64,000 nt of DNA from Kuschelorhynchus macadamiae (lineage: Eukaryota > Arthropoda > Insecta > Coleoptera > Curculionidae): positions 62,001-126,000 of the forward strand of contig JAUTXW010000207.1 in the NCBI GenBank assembly GCA_030620095.1, read 5' to 3'. The notes beneath the pieces were generated by a model. That model did no database searches. It was given only the letters and a program-made list of their open reading frames with translations, and was not told the DNA's origin. The translations under genes and the position numbers were made by a program. Position 1 is the stretch's first letter. Every line of letters starts with the position of its first letter. Below, piece after piece: positions 1 to 11,600 of this stretch.

Positions 1-2
1 TG

Positions 3-1991
3 AGTGCTAAGGAAAACGAGAGGGAATTTATAAAGGGAGTGATTACTTTGTACCGTAATTTACCCGAATTATGGCAAATCAAGTGTAAAGACTACCGTAA
101 CCGTAATAAAGAAAGAACCATATGAAACGCTATTAATTAAATACCGAGAAAGATATCCAGAAGCAACTAAAGACGACGTCAAGAAAAAATTAAACTCATT
201 ACGTACAAATTTTCGAAAAGAATTAAAAAAATGTGCTGACTCTAGAAAGTCGGGAGCTACCTCGGATAATATTTACGAATCTTCTTTATGGTATTTCGAT
301 GACCTTTTTTTCTTAAAGACCAAGAAACGCCGTGAAAATCAACAAACACTATAGAAGAAAATGATGTAGGGATAGGTGTAGGAGATAGTTATGCAGAAAC
401 GTCATCGGTAAGTAATTTACACATCAATTTTATTAAACATGAACATTCACATAAATACATTATAGGTTGTTTTATACTTTATATAAAATTATTTTGCCAA
501 GCAACAGCCCCTTCGTTGTTAAAATATTCACAAAATTCATTTCTTATCTCCTTTGCTGATTTCGATTCGGACCTTGTTGTAGATTAGGTAATGGATTTTC
601 ATTTTCTCTCCAAGAGCCAGGGACGATGTTGCCAATTTCCAAATTCTCTATATCAACAGATCCTTGATTGAAATAGTGTTTTGTATTTCTTCAATTCAAT
701 TTTTTGAGCTTTTTGGAGATACTAATATAGGGCGTCCGAAAACACCGAAACGAGAACTTAGAATACCAAATCCATTTTCTACGATGCGTCGAGCTCGACT
801 CAGTCGATAATTAAAAATTATATGGTTTTTATTATGTAATTCAGTTTAGCTGTATGGCTTGAGTAATTTGTCTGCAAAGGCATCATCTCCTACGAGTACA
901 AAACGAAGTTTTCTTGCGGAGTTGGGGTAAATTTTCCGGTTCAGGACTGTGCAGTAAATTGTCATTAAGCAATTGTCTATATTTTGTGTAGGCAAGTACT
1001 CCCCCATCTGATATTCTTCCATTAATACCTATATCCACCATCATAAACTCATAGTTAGAGTTTACAATTGTCATTAAAACAATACTGAACGTGCCTTTAT
1101 AATTAAAATAAAATGAACCAGAGTCGGCAGGTTTCTTTATTTGTACATGTTTTCCATCTATCGCTCCAATGCACTGAGGGAAATTCCAAGCTTCTTTAAA
1201 TCCTGAAGCTACTTTTTTCCACTCCTCTTCATCTTTTGGCAACTAAAAGAAAAATATACAATAAAAATTATTGCATTTCAAATGTGCACATGCAGGTGTG
1301 TGTAAATGTTGTTGTTTTTAAAATTATCCCAAGTCGTACAGGGTTCTAAATGTAATCTAATAATTTTTCAACAGCCTTTAAGTAAATGTAATGTTCATTG
1401 TTTCAGACACAAACATCCGTCAAAACTACAGCACCTCAACCGCAACGTAAAAAGGTTAAAAATTCGACAAATCAGCAAGACGAGTTGATTTCATTGGCAT
1501 GCGAACATCTAAGTAATACTACCAATGATGAATACGTGAATATAGGCATGGCTTGGGCCAATGAGCTGCGAAATATGGACAAATGGCAACAACTATATGC
1601 AAAAAAAGCTATCAACGAAATTTTATTTGAGGGTAGTATGGGCACCTTATATCGTCATTCAGTTATTATAAATCAAACCAGGGATCCAGTCACACCAGTA
1701 TACAACTACAGCAGCCCAACTTCATTGCAATCTCCCCTGTCAAATGAGTACAACAATATAACCTATTCCATACCAGAACAGCCAAACGAAAATGCCAATC
1801 AAACCACGCAGACATTCTCTATACCCGTGATAAACTACAATAGTTTAACTTCACTACAATCTCCCCCTCCCCCTCCGAATAAGTGCAGCATTATGACATA
1901 TTCCAGAGCAGAACAGCCAAATCAAACTACAGCGTGTGTATCTGATACTGCCAAAAAATATAATTCATTAGTTGTTGAAACCCAAGAATAA
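3..1991 (+). pseudogene. PIF/Harbinger accessory MADF (Myb/SANT-like) protein, two exons
   Basis: This is the DNA-binding partner protein usually encoded beside a Harbinger transposase. Exon 1 (before the window start to 407) reads as a MADF domain with hallmark aromatic and Leu positions (LYRNLPELW, KYRERYP, SSLWYFDDLFFL). Frameshifts near 120 and 330 break it. Exon 1 ends tca tcg|GTAAGT at 408. Exon 2 starts at 1407 after a TTTCAG acceptor and runs in phase 0 to the TAA at 1991. It encodes a Pro/Gln/Asn-rich tail with a possible BESS-like stretch around residues 30-60. The element's C-terminal transposase exon sits inside this intron on the other strand. Splicing is inferred from consensus and frame, not shown. 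Confidence 0.65.
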
Positions 1992-2378
1992 TAATTTTTA
2001 TAAATATGTTAGTGCATATTTGAATATAATATTCTTTCATCATTTTTATACTTTTATTTTAAATAAAATTACCTGAATATATTTTTTGAGGACGTATATA
2101 ATAGCTTCGCAAGTCTCCATAACTATGTTACTTATTGACTGAAGAGATATGGCACTGCTAAAGTATCTCAGTGTTATTGATAAACGGTCCTTTGGTGAAA
2201 TAGCTTCTCTCATATTCGTACCCCTTTTTATTATAATGGGGGCAACTAATTTTAGTAGCATATCAAAAGTGGGACAGTCCATTCTCAAACAATTTTGAAA
2301 CTCATGAGGTTCGGTTATTCTTAACTCCCTTACTAGATTTTGGTGGCTATATTTATATCTTTCGACATAGCAGCGCAT
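479..2378 (-). pseudogene. PIF/Harbinger (HARBI1-like) DDE transposase, two exons
   Basis: This is a nuclease of the DDE_Tnp_4 family that excises and inserts Harbinger elements. Exon 1 (2378-2073) holds the helical N-terminal region (VRELRITEPHEFQNCLRM). It ends CAG|GTAATT. Exon 2 (1242-479) starts after TTTTCTTTTAG and opens with LPKDEEEWKK. It then shows the first catalytic Asp in CIGAIDGKHV, the second in NGRISDGGV, and the third acidic residue in RRIVENGFGILSSRF. The C-terminus at 479 matches the usual family ending (EYFNNEGAVAW). A one-base frameshift near 905 and one stop codon near 845 make it a pseudogene. The MADF protein's exon 2 lies antisense inside its 830-bp intron. Confidence 0.75.
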
Positions 2379-2644
2379 AGTGATTTCACAGGTACTTTTA
2401 GCTGGACAGAAGTAATTTTTTTTTAGTATGCAAAATTATTTAATATAACTTAAATAATAAAGAACAATACCCAGTCAACTTAAATCATTACAAAAAAAAT
2501 ATATAAAATAATCTTTACTAGTCAAATTCAAGCGCCAGTCTTAGCAGGCCGCGGCCGGCGCGAGATAAACAATTATTTGTTGCTAAATGTCAGTTGTTGC
2601 GTGCTTGAGTGTGTCCTGGTAAAAATTTAATGAATTTTTGGAAA
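2379..2644. other. Short AT-rich spacer with a GC island
   Basis: No gene is seen. At about 2545-2560 there is a GC-rich, partly palindromic block (GCCGCGGCCGGCGCG) that stands out from the AT-rich surroundings. It may be the terminal repeat of the Harbinger element or the Transib element. I could not pair it with an opposite copy. Confidence 0.3.
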
Positions 2645-4986
2645 ATGGATGTGATTTTGTCAGGTATTTACTTAAATTTTTTACATATAGCGTGCTCTGC
2701 AATATATGGTTTTTTCTTCTGATAGCTTTCTTGTGTACACATGCAAAATGATACCTATTTTTTTAAATTGAAAAATGGGAAGGCTTGCGCTTTCAAGTTA
2801 TCAAAAGTTATTAAATATGATTAGTTAAAAAACGTTTCTTGGTATCTTTGCTAAGGTATGATGGTCGATTTGCTTGCCTCTTTTTGCCTTTTAATGAGTG
2901 TTCACCTCTTTTTTAGAGAGACGCGTATCCATTAAACGAGCTGTTTTGTTTAATATGCTGAAACAAGGCGATACATTCCAACCTACAACATCACAGTCGC
3001 AAGCGAAATTAATGCATTTCGTAAAAGAACATATTAAAGGTAAATACATCAATGATGAAAATTTAAAAAATATACAGGGTAAGCTAAAAAGTTTCTCTAT
3101 TCTGCTTTTGAAAAAATGGAAAGAAAGCCGAAGATTTTTATCAGATTTTGTTGCAAAAAATGAAGAATGGCTTGAAGGAGAACTAAACTTTTCGGCAATT
3201 AAAAAGCCTGGTCGGCCAAAAATAGCATTTTCCCAAGCGAGTAATCGTACCCAGAGGCGCAGAGTGAAAAATTTAGTAAAAAAAACCAGTCAAAATAAAC
3301 TTTATATGGCCACTGAAATGAAGCTTCGATCTGACGGACATAGAAACGTAGCAAGTGTCTTTCACAAAATAGCGTATTCTCCAAACAGAGCTGCACAACT
3401 CAAAAAAACGATGAAAAATAGTGAGAAGCAAAACCAGTCTTATACCCCTGATGAAGCTTTAGCGTTGTTTATTTCTTTAAAATTGACACGTCATCAATAC
3501 ATCGGATTAAGAACATCAGCAAAAAAGAAAGGGCTTAGTAATCTTTATCCAAGCTACCACAAAATTATTGAATCTAAAAAAAGTTGCTATCCTTCTCAGA
3601 ACCATATCTTCATAACAGAAAAATCTGCCGAAATTAATTTACAGAGTCTATTAAACCACACAATTGAACGGATCAGTGCAGTTCAGAGAGATGTGTTTTT
3701 GTCAACTTTTGATTGCTCTGCCGAAAACAGCCTAAAAGAGTTGCAAATGGATTTCAAGTGGGGGGCAGATGGTAGTGGAAGTTACAATAATTATAAGCAA
3801 CGATTTGAATCAAAAGAATCGGACGACTCGAGTATCTTTGCAACCTGTGTGGTACCTTTACAGCTCTACTATCAATCAAAATCTGAGAAAAAAATAATTT
3901 GGCAAAATCCGAGAACATCTTCAACCCGTTTCTGTAGGCCAGTGAAATTACAGTTTGTGAAAGAAACAGATTCGCTTATTAAAGAAGAATTTGCCCATAT
4001 GGACGAACAAATCAAAAATCTCTTACCAACCAAAATTGTTATCGAGAAAGCAAGCTTCTCCGTCAAACATCAGTTACATAAAACTATGGTTGACGGAAAG
4101 GTGTGTAACTCATTGATGGATAACTCGTCCCAAAAGTGTTGTATTTGTAAGGCGGGTCCTAAAGAGTTTAATGATATTCCTACTTTGGTATCACGTAAAT
4201 TGAGTACGGAAGCGATTAGTTTAGGATTGTCAACATTACATGCATACATTAGGTCTTTTGAACTTCTGCTGCACGTAGCATATCGTTTGGACTTTAAAAC
4301 CTGGCGAGTCCAAAAAGAAAATAAAAATTTATTCGAAACGAAAAAAAAAACAGATTATTTCCGGATTTCAGGAAAAAAACAGGACTTTTAGTAGATATGC
4401 CTAAATCAGGCTTTGGAAATACAAACGATGGCAACACTGCTCGTCGCTTTTTCCGAGATCCGAAAATGTCTGCCAGCATTACAGGTATACACGAGAACTT
4501 AATTTACCGATTTAGTGTTATTCTTTCTACGTTAAATTGTAATTATAATATCGATTCGAAAAAGTTCCATGACTATGCAATGGAAACAGCTGATTTATAT
4601 ATAAAATTATATGAGTAGTATCCTATGGGTCCGAGTGTACACAAAATACTTATTCATAGCAAAGAAGTTCTTGATCTATTTATGCTACCTATTGGGCAAA
4701 TGTCCGAGGACGCCCAAGAAGCTCGTCATAAAGAAATCCGTTATTACCGACATATAACACTCGTAAAATTTCGCGAATCAGTACGCATCAAGACCTCTTA
4801 AATATTCTGTTAGTATCCTCGGATCCATTAATATCCAGTATTAGAAATTTGCCACCCAGACAAAAAGGTATTATCAATAGAGATGTGATAAATTTGCTTA
4901 AGCCACCTGACGAAAATGTAGGTTATGACAGCGGCAGCGATGCTTCTGACGACTCTTTCCCAGTTTTAATTTTTTTAAGTATCTAG
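2645..4986 (+). pseudogene. Transib (RAG1-like) transposase
   Basis: This is a Transib-superfamily DDE transposase, the family from which the RAG1 recombinase core descends. A 19-nt first exon (ATG at 2645, reading MDVILS) ends at GTATTT. Exon 2 begins at 2917 after a CTTTTTTAG acceptor. The family core is clear: the first catalytic Asp in DFKWGADGSG, the block IWQNPRTSSTRFCRP, the zinc-binding CCICKAGPKEFND, the helical GLSTLHAYIRSFELLLH, and the third catalytic Glu region MSEDAQEARHKEIRYYR near 4700. The break points are a shift in the A-run at 4341-4350, an in-frame TAG at 4616, and another shift near 4770. The acidic C-terminus ends at 4986. With these breaks only remnant transcripts are expected. 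Confidence 0.85.
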
Positions 4987-6196
4987 CGATAAGATCATAA
5001 GAATTTGTTACTTAAACGAATTAAAAACAAAACTAAATTTAAAAAAACTGTTAAGTGATAATTAAAATAGTATTTAGATTAGATTTTATCCGTTTTTTGT
5101 TCAGCGTTACTTTTTAAAGATGTTTATTTTTGTTAGTATGAAAATTATGTTATAGTACCTATAATCAGTAATTCTCATCCTAATACATTCATAATAAAAA
5201 AGTAAAGTATTGGCAAATTTTTAAATTTCGAAATATCCGGGGTGGGAAGTTTCTAAATGAATACCCTGTATAAACTCGCTCATAGCTGACTAAAAACGTT
5301 ATAATAACACTTGTATGTATAGTGTAGTACTTGGACTTTTTAAATTTTTACATCGCGACACGTGTTAAAATACACTCTTAGTAATTTTTGATACACCCTG
5401 TATTATAATAATTTTATGCAGTTAACTAATTTAAGTCAATAAAATCTATAAAATGTATTAATTTACGCTCAGTTTAGCTTCTTTTACTTTAGTTGCAAAG
5501 GTCAAGAATAAAATTATGGACCGATTCTGAATCACCCTGTGTATAGGACCTATATATTAATTTCTTATTGAAAATATGCCCCGCGTTAATTGCAGAAATG
5601 CTTTAAAATAACATGTAAAAATAAATTTATCCAATAAGTTAGCTAACTAACAGCAAAAAAAATTGTCCAGCAAGAATTACAATCTGAATCACTGTGCAGC
5701 GTTTTGACCATCGACGTTTTCTTTCCTCTTTGTACAGAATGAAAATGCAATTATCAAACACGCACTATCGGTACTATTCAATAAACTAGACATTTTGTAT
5801 CCTGCTCTTTAAGCGAATCGATGCATAAATAAAAATTGATACAATAATATTAATAAAAAAATTGATCGTTTGGATGCCAGTCATTATTGAACAATAATTT
5901 TGAGCAGTAATATTGTACAATATTATTAATCGTCTAGGGGCCCCTTAATAAACAGTTTTTTCAAGCTTATGAGAGCTACGATGTCGGTTAAATTATGAAA
6001 GTTTTGTATTTCTTCCTGGTGATTACGATAGTGAAAGCAGAAAAACAATAGAGAGAAATTGGCAAAAAGTATATTTTTTTAATTGAACATCCTGTATATG
6101 TCTACTTCATTCGATTCGCCGTCAAAAATGTAATTGTTATTTTTATTTTTGCCCAAAGTGCAAAGTAACAGGGAAAACAACAATTTTAAATTTTAA
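4987..6196. other. No gene; cluster of mariner-type element ends
   Basis: No coding sequence is recognisable. The stretch contains four similar terminal motifs ending in (A)CCCTGTAT or ATCCTGTATA, near 5266, 5393, 5532 and 6090. They resemble right-hand ends of Tc1/mariner elements or MITEs next to TA. Matching left ends were not found. Confidence 0.35.
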
Positions 6197-6916
6197 ATTC
6201 AATTAGCGGTACTTCAGTTATTGAAAACCCTAGGAAATTTCTGCTTATACGGGTATTAAAAAAAGCTCTGTTAAGAGCAATCTCAAGAAAAACAAGTTTT
6301 ATGCTTATAGGCCAATGTTTATTTGCACGTTTCAAGAACGAGAATATGACATCCGCTAAGATTTCTGCATATGGATTCAAGGACAAATAGAAGATCTGCG
6401 TAATTTTCATAGAAACATTCTCTTTGGGGATGAATCCACGTTAACAACAAATGGTACTGTCTCTTCCCAAAGTTGTAGCTGGTGGTCGGACGCAAATCCA
6501 AATTTTGTTATTGACAATAGAAACCAGTATTACCAAAGAACAAATGTGTGGTGCGGTATTATCAACGAAAATGTATTGGGTCCGTTTTTTTTTGCGGCGA
6601 AACCTAACTGGTGATACCTTTTTACAGTTTCTGAAAAACGAAATATCGGATTTTTTGGACAATATAAGTTTACAAGAACGGTATAAATTATGGTTTGTAC
6701 ATGATGGATGTCCCGCTCATTCTACTAGAAATGTTTCTGAATGGCTAAATGGACGAAATACCGATCCACGGTGGCCTCCTCGTTCTACAGATCTTACCCC
6801 ATTAGATTTTTTTATGTGGATACTTAAAGCATAAAGTTTATAAGGATCGACCATTTAATAATGTCGAGGAAAATATCTTGCGATCTACTTTTAGTAGTTC
6901 TTTAATAAATATTTGA
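6197..6916 (+). pseudogene. Tc1/mariner-like transposase relic
   Basis: This is the catalytic half of a mariner-type DDE transposase. Reading across frames gives KFYAYRPMFICTFQE and an internal TAA near 6356. The first catalytic Asp follows in FGDESTL, then WWSDANPNFVIDN, the second Asp in WFVHDGCPAHS, and the third acidic position in PPRSTDLTPLDFFMW. A frameshift lies in the T-run near 6585 and another after MW at about 6826. The tail KVYKDRPFNNVEENI ends near 6916. The N-terminal helix-turn-helix is missing or too decayed to see. It is a dead copy. Confidence 0.7.
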
Positions 6917-7941
6917 AATGAAAATTTTGCACTTCAAATGAAAGTTTTTTATGTGCATATTTTCTTCAGAAATGCTTCATCTTGTTAAAAAGAATATTGA
7001 AATTTCCAAGTTGTGTTTAATATCGTTGCAACAAACCTGAAGTTTGTGATTCCCTAAAAAATTAAAAATCCAAGTTAATTTCACAAGTATACTTAAATTT
7101 GAACAGAGTTAGGCGAATTATCAAAAAAATCAATTTTTCAAAAACTTCATTTTTTCCAAAAAAAATTTTTTCTCTCATATTTTGCTGAATCTTTCGAAAT
7201 AAGGGTACTTTACTCTTGCATGATTTTAATATTTTTTGACCTAACCTGTATGCTGTTTGACTATGTATGCAACTATTCTAAGTACACTTTATATGATTAT
7301 ATGGTAGATAAGTTCTATGAGGTACCGTTTTTGATTATATTGTTCGGCACAGACAATGGTCCATTATAAATACAATGTTAGTTTAAAAATCTTTACATTT
7401 GAAAAAGTTGCTGTGCCAACGAAACATATGTCATGTTTGACAAAATACAAGTGAAAATCGAAAACGTTTGTTTTATTTAATAATTAATAAATAATTGGGT
7501 ACCCAAAAAAATTTTAAATAGTTATATTTACCAAGTTGACATTACAACGTATATTTGGAAACGCAAAACACCTAAAAGGATTAACAAAAACAAAAAAAAA
7601 TAATTTTCACTTCTGGTATAAATAAAATAAAATAAGTAAAATGTCCAAACAAAACTAAAATAATATTTAAAATTTACATTTCTCTGACATTTAGTGAATG
7701 AGCAAACTGATAACTAATTCTCTCTCCTATATCTACAACATTAGGTTGTTTAAGTTTACCCTTAATTTGTTTTAAAAATACAATAGAAACATCTTTTTCT
7801 CTCACAACAAATATTTTTTAAGTAGCTTCTGAACTTAATCCCATTATTTCTATTTCGTCGCATGAATTAATTTTCTAAATAGTGCAGAGATAAACAAAAG
7901 TATTTCTTTCTTTTTATTCTTTTCGCTCCTTTAAATTCAAC
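6917..7941. other. No gene seen
   Basis: AT-rich sequence with A- and T-runs and no ORF that resembles a protein family. The motif GACCTAACCTGTATG near 7235 may be the right end of the mariner relic. Confidence 0.3.
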
Positions 7942-8289
7942 TAAAGTAAATCGACCTCGTTTAATTCTTCTAATGAGGTAATTTCTTCAATGTCTTCGTT
8001 TTCGTCACTTTTTTCATCCCATTGAAATACCTCAGATTCCTTTAATGACATATGACCATTTGAATCAGATGGCTACAAATATTTTTAGGTTCTAAAGGAA
8101 GCTCTTTTACTTTCACTTCTCTGGGGTTCCATGGTACCAAACCACATTTTCTAAACCCGTTTTGTAGTGTTGACACAGTTAAACATTCCAGAGTAGTACT
8201 TAACAAGGGTGCAAAATCATGTTTTTTCAATTGTTTTCCATTGTTCTGTAATCTCCATCTTTGAACATTCTTCTGCCAAACTCAAGGTT
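7942..8289 (-). pseudogene. Tigger/pogo transposase C-terminal fragment
   Basis: The minus strand reads VWQKNVQRWRLQNNGK, then KKHDFAPLLS and STLQNGFRKCGLVPWNP. This is the conserved end of the CENP-B/Tigger DDE domain (usual form NGFRKCGLFPWNP). After a frame change near 8050, an acidic tail (EDIEEITSLEELNEVDLL) runs to a stop at 7942. The catalytic Asp residues and the N-terminal DNA-binding domain are absent, so this is only the last quarter of a transposase. It abuts the 3' LTR of the neighbouring Gypsy element. Confidence 0.65.
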
Positions 8290-8536
8290 GTTTATTTGAA
8301 ACGCAAAAGATGTAAGCAAAAGAGAGTTCTGGAAATATCTCAAGTCATAAACAAGTTATGAAATATCTTGTTTGTATTGCATTGTGTGATGAAATATTCT
8401 AAAGAGTTGCTTAAAATGATGGTTCTTGCTTATTAGAAGTTTTGATAAACACCTGCATTCTTTACAATTGCGTAATAAGATAAGGACTTATGTTTTCTAA
8501 TAACAATAAAGGTTGAATTCTGATATAACAACTCCC
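8290..8536 (-). repeat. Probable 3' LTR of the Gypsy element
   Basis: On the minus strand a purine run (ATGAGAGGGAG) just after the env tail looks like a polypurine tract. It is followed by GTTGTTATATCAG, a plausible LTR start. A matching 5' copy beyond gag (above 17 kb) was not found, so the LTR call rests on position and the tract alone. Confidence 0.35.
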
Positions 8537-8619
8537 TCTCATAAAAAAAAGTTAGTGCTATACAAGGCAGTAACTTTTATCATAAAAATGGAAATCAAGC
8601 ACAACTTTTATTCAAATTT

Positions 8620-10505
8620 AAATTGTGTGTAAATTCAAAACTTTCACCTTCCTCTATTGGTTCGTTTATTCGAAAAATAGGGCGTTGCCTAGGTAACACT
8701 TTTGAAAATCCTTTTCCTAATGCGGAAATTCGCGGATGATGAGAAGGTGGTGGTTGTGGAGGGTTTGACGAAGTGTCAATGCTAATTCTTGTGGATCTTA
8801 GACGTTTTCTGCATTTATTTAAAATTTATATAATAATTATTATTATTATGAGAGTAATAGAAACATATCTAAACCAAGGGGTGTATTTATTTATAACTAG
8901 TTGGTTAATTAAATTGTCTCAGTCCTCTGAATATTGATCCAATTTATGTTTAGCTATTTCTAAATCATCTAGATTTAATTGGCTAAGTTTTATTGGTTTT
9001 TATATTAAAATTAGTTTTTAAATTATTAGGATAACTTTGACAAGTGTTTACAATTTGGATTACATGAGAATAATTATAATACCATTCAGAAACTTTAATC
9101 ATTGAAGCTTGTATTCGAGTAGTGCCAATAGAAGCAGAACATCTCGGTGGTAAAGTTAAAATACTGTGAGTTTCAATAAGTTTTGAACTGGATCGAAATT
9201 TTAACATTTAATTGTAATTGGCGTTTAATCAGTTACAGCTAATAGCCGCATATTATTGCTTAAAAGTTGAATTTTATAATCTTGTGCATAAATTAAGGAT
9301 AATTGACAGTTTTTAGGTAAATCTTTGAAATTCTAAGTTTTTAAAAGTTGTGCTTCACAAATTGCATTATTATCAAGGCGATAAGAATATAAATTCTTAC
9401 ATAATTTGATATTAAGCATTATTTCTTTGCATTTATCAATGTTCTGTAATGTAACGTATTGATCTGAATTATCACCTTTCGCGATATATTTTTGAGCTGT
9501 TTAGCTTTAATTGGAATATGATATAATCTGTATAAAGTTCTGGTTGGACTAGAGGAATATCTAATACAAAAATTAATTTTCAAAATGTTTGAAATGCTGA
9601 CAAATCGATGATATCTAAATAAGTGGGGGAAAAAGCGGTCTTTTTGAAGATTTTGTGCGATTATTGCTAAGGCTTTTACTAAATCTTTAGGAGTTATTAT
9701 TTTTAGTCTAGCGAAAGTGATTGCATTCAATATATCAGTTAATTGATTATTTATGAGGAGAAATGATTCAGTTAATTGTTCACAAATTTCGATTGCTTTA
9801 AATCGAGCTTGTATAACTTGATCTTCGTCATATACGTCATGAATAAGAGATTCAATTACTTTTACATTGCTGTTGAAAGTTTCTTCGTCAAGTCGTAATC
9901 TTTTAATTGTATCATTGAAATTCTTAATTACTGATGTTGTGACCATAATTGGTTTTCATTAGGTTTTCAACTTCTTGCTCGTTATTTTCTATTTTGTTCA
10001 TACAGTTGTTATAGTATTCACCGTCTGTTGCGACCAAATTACCTGTTATAAATTTCCAGATACTGTCAGCACCATTAATTAAACCTCTCTGGCGACGACG
10101 TAATGGTTTTCTAGAGATATCTAACTCTATTTCTTCAAACTTGTTTTTAATATCGTCGGAAGCTTGTCTTAGTAATGCTATATGTGTATTTATGTCTGCA
10201 TAAAATGTTCGCATTACAAGTGTTTCTTGTTTTACAGTGTCTAATAAATTGCTTAATATGTTATTATTTACATTATAAGTTTTTCTTAGTTTATTTATAT
10301 CTTTGTATACTAAAAGGCTCCATTTAACATTTGATATTTTTAATCTACTTTCCCGTTGATAATAAACACCTACATTATTTTCTACTGTTTTTAAGTCATA
10401 TAGGAAAGGTCGGGTTTTTTGATGCGTTAGGGAAAACGCTGAGACCAATAGTCTGAAACAAGGAAAGTCATTTTTCATCAGGTTTTGTTTCAGACTGGTC
10501 GTCAT
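8620..10505 (-). pseudogene. env: Gypsy/errantivirus-type envelope (baculovirus F-like) remnant
   Basis: This is an envelope glycoprotein gene of an env-bearing Gypsy element, related by family to baculovirus F proteins. The ORF from 10505 has a basic furin-type site (RKPLRRRQRG) followed by a Gly/Ile/Trp-containing fusion-peptide-like stretch and ITGNLVATDGEYY. The frame changes near 9935. A further block at 9207-8983 carries the conserved TLPPRCSASIGTT. Near 8860 a transmembrane segment (WFRYVSITLIIIII) precedes a cytoplasmic tail rich in Pro and His. Frameshifts and stop codons interrupt it in several places, so no functional protein is expected. The start overlaps the end of pol. Confidence 0.7.
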
Positions 10506-11600
10506 GGTCTATAGCATTTTTATCATCTGGTTTAATTATTATGTCATCGTAATATGGTTTCATTCGGTCAAAATTAACTTTGGTAGTACATTCGGTTTCT
10601 AGATTTTTCAGTATTGCCGAATTTTTTAGGACTTCTTGTATTTCAAATGGGCCATTAAATTTATTTTCGAGTTTGCCCTTTATTTGTGATTCTTTGACAT
10701 AGATCTTATCGCCTATTTTATAATCTGGTTCTCGTTTGTCAAATATTTCTTTAGCTTTTTGTTTTTGAAGCTCTGTCCGTTGTCTAGCTATTTCGTAGTA
10801 GTATTTTATTCTTGCATTAAGGTCTCGCATATATTTAGAAATTAATTGTTTTTTATTTTAGAGTATTTCGGGAGCTCTACTAGAGGTGTGTTTGAAAATT
10901 AATTCATTCGTATGGAGTAAAACCATGAGTTTTGTTAACAGAATTATTGTAAGAAATACACGCGCATGGTAGAAGTTAACAGGGGTATTCTTTAGGGTCT
11001 TCTGTCGTTAAAGCTCTTATCATTTCCAAAAGGGTGGCGTGGAAACGCTCTAAACTGCCGTTTGATTTTGGCTGATTTACACTCGAGAATGTTAGCTACA
11101 GTAGTAGAGGTTACATAAATCTTTCATTAGTTGATTGGTAAATTCTCTACCATGATCACAATGTATGCGAAGTGGGGTACCGTAATGTTGAAAGTAAAGT
11201 AATAATGTGTTAACAATTTCTTTTGCTGATTTATCCATTAATGGATAAGCTTGTATGAATTTAGTTAATTCGTCTCTTATAGTAAAAATGTAATTTTTAT
11301 TTGGAATTTCTAAAATATCAATATTGATTCGCTCAAATGGTGTTTTAGGTGTTTCTGTAATTACTAAATCAACTAATCAACATCTTTATTCAAGCCTGTC
11401 CAATTATATTTTGTCAAATATGTCTAGAATGGGTATATTAACATTGTTTTCTATGTAATATGGTTTTGTTAAGCCTATACCATTTTTCGAGTTCCATATA
11501 ATTTTGAATAATTCAAGAATAGATTCTTCTTTTGAAGCAGGCAAGGGGATAATATAGGGGATTCTTTTTTGACCGATTTTGAATTTAGAAAATTAATGCG
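10468..11600 (-). pseudogene. pol: Gypsy integrase region
   Basis: The minus strand from about 11.4 kb reads in broken frames as an integrase core (FERINIDILEIPN, IFTIRDELTKFIQAYPLMDK, YGTPLRIHCDHGREF). The family's first two catalytic Asp positions are recognisable there. The open stretch 10830-10468 is the C-terminal part: KIYYYEIARQRTELQKQKAKE-like helix, then IGDKIYVKESQIKGKLENKF and GPFEIQEVL, the usual beta-barrel. It ends in a charged tail that overlaps the start of env. The catalytic core is heavily decayed. Confidence 0.65.
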
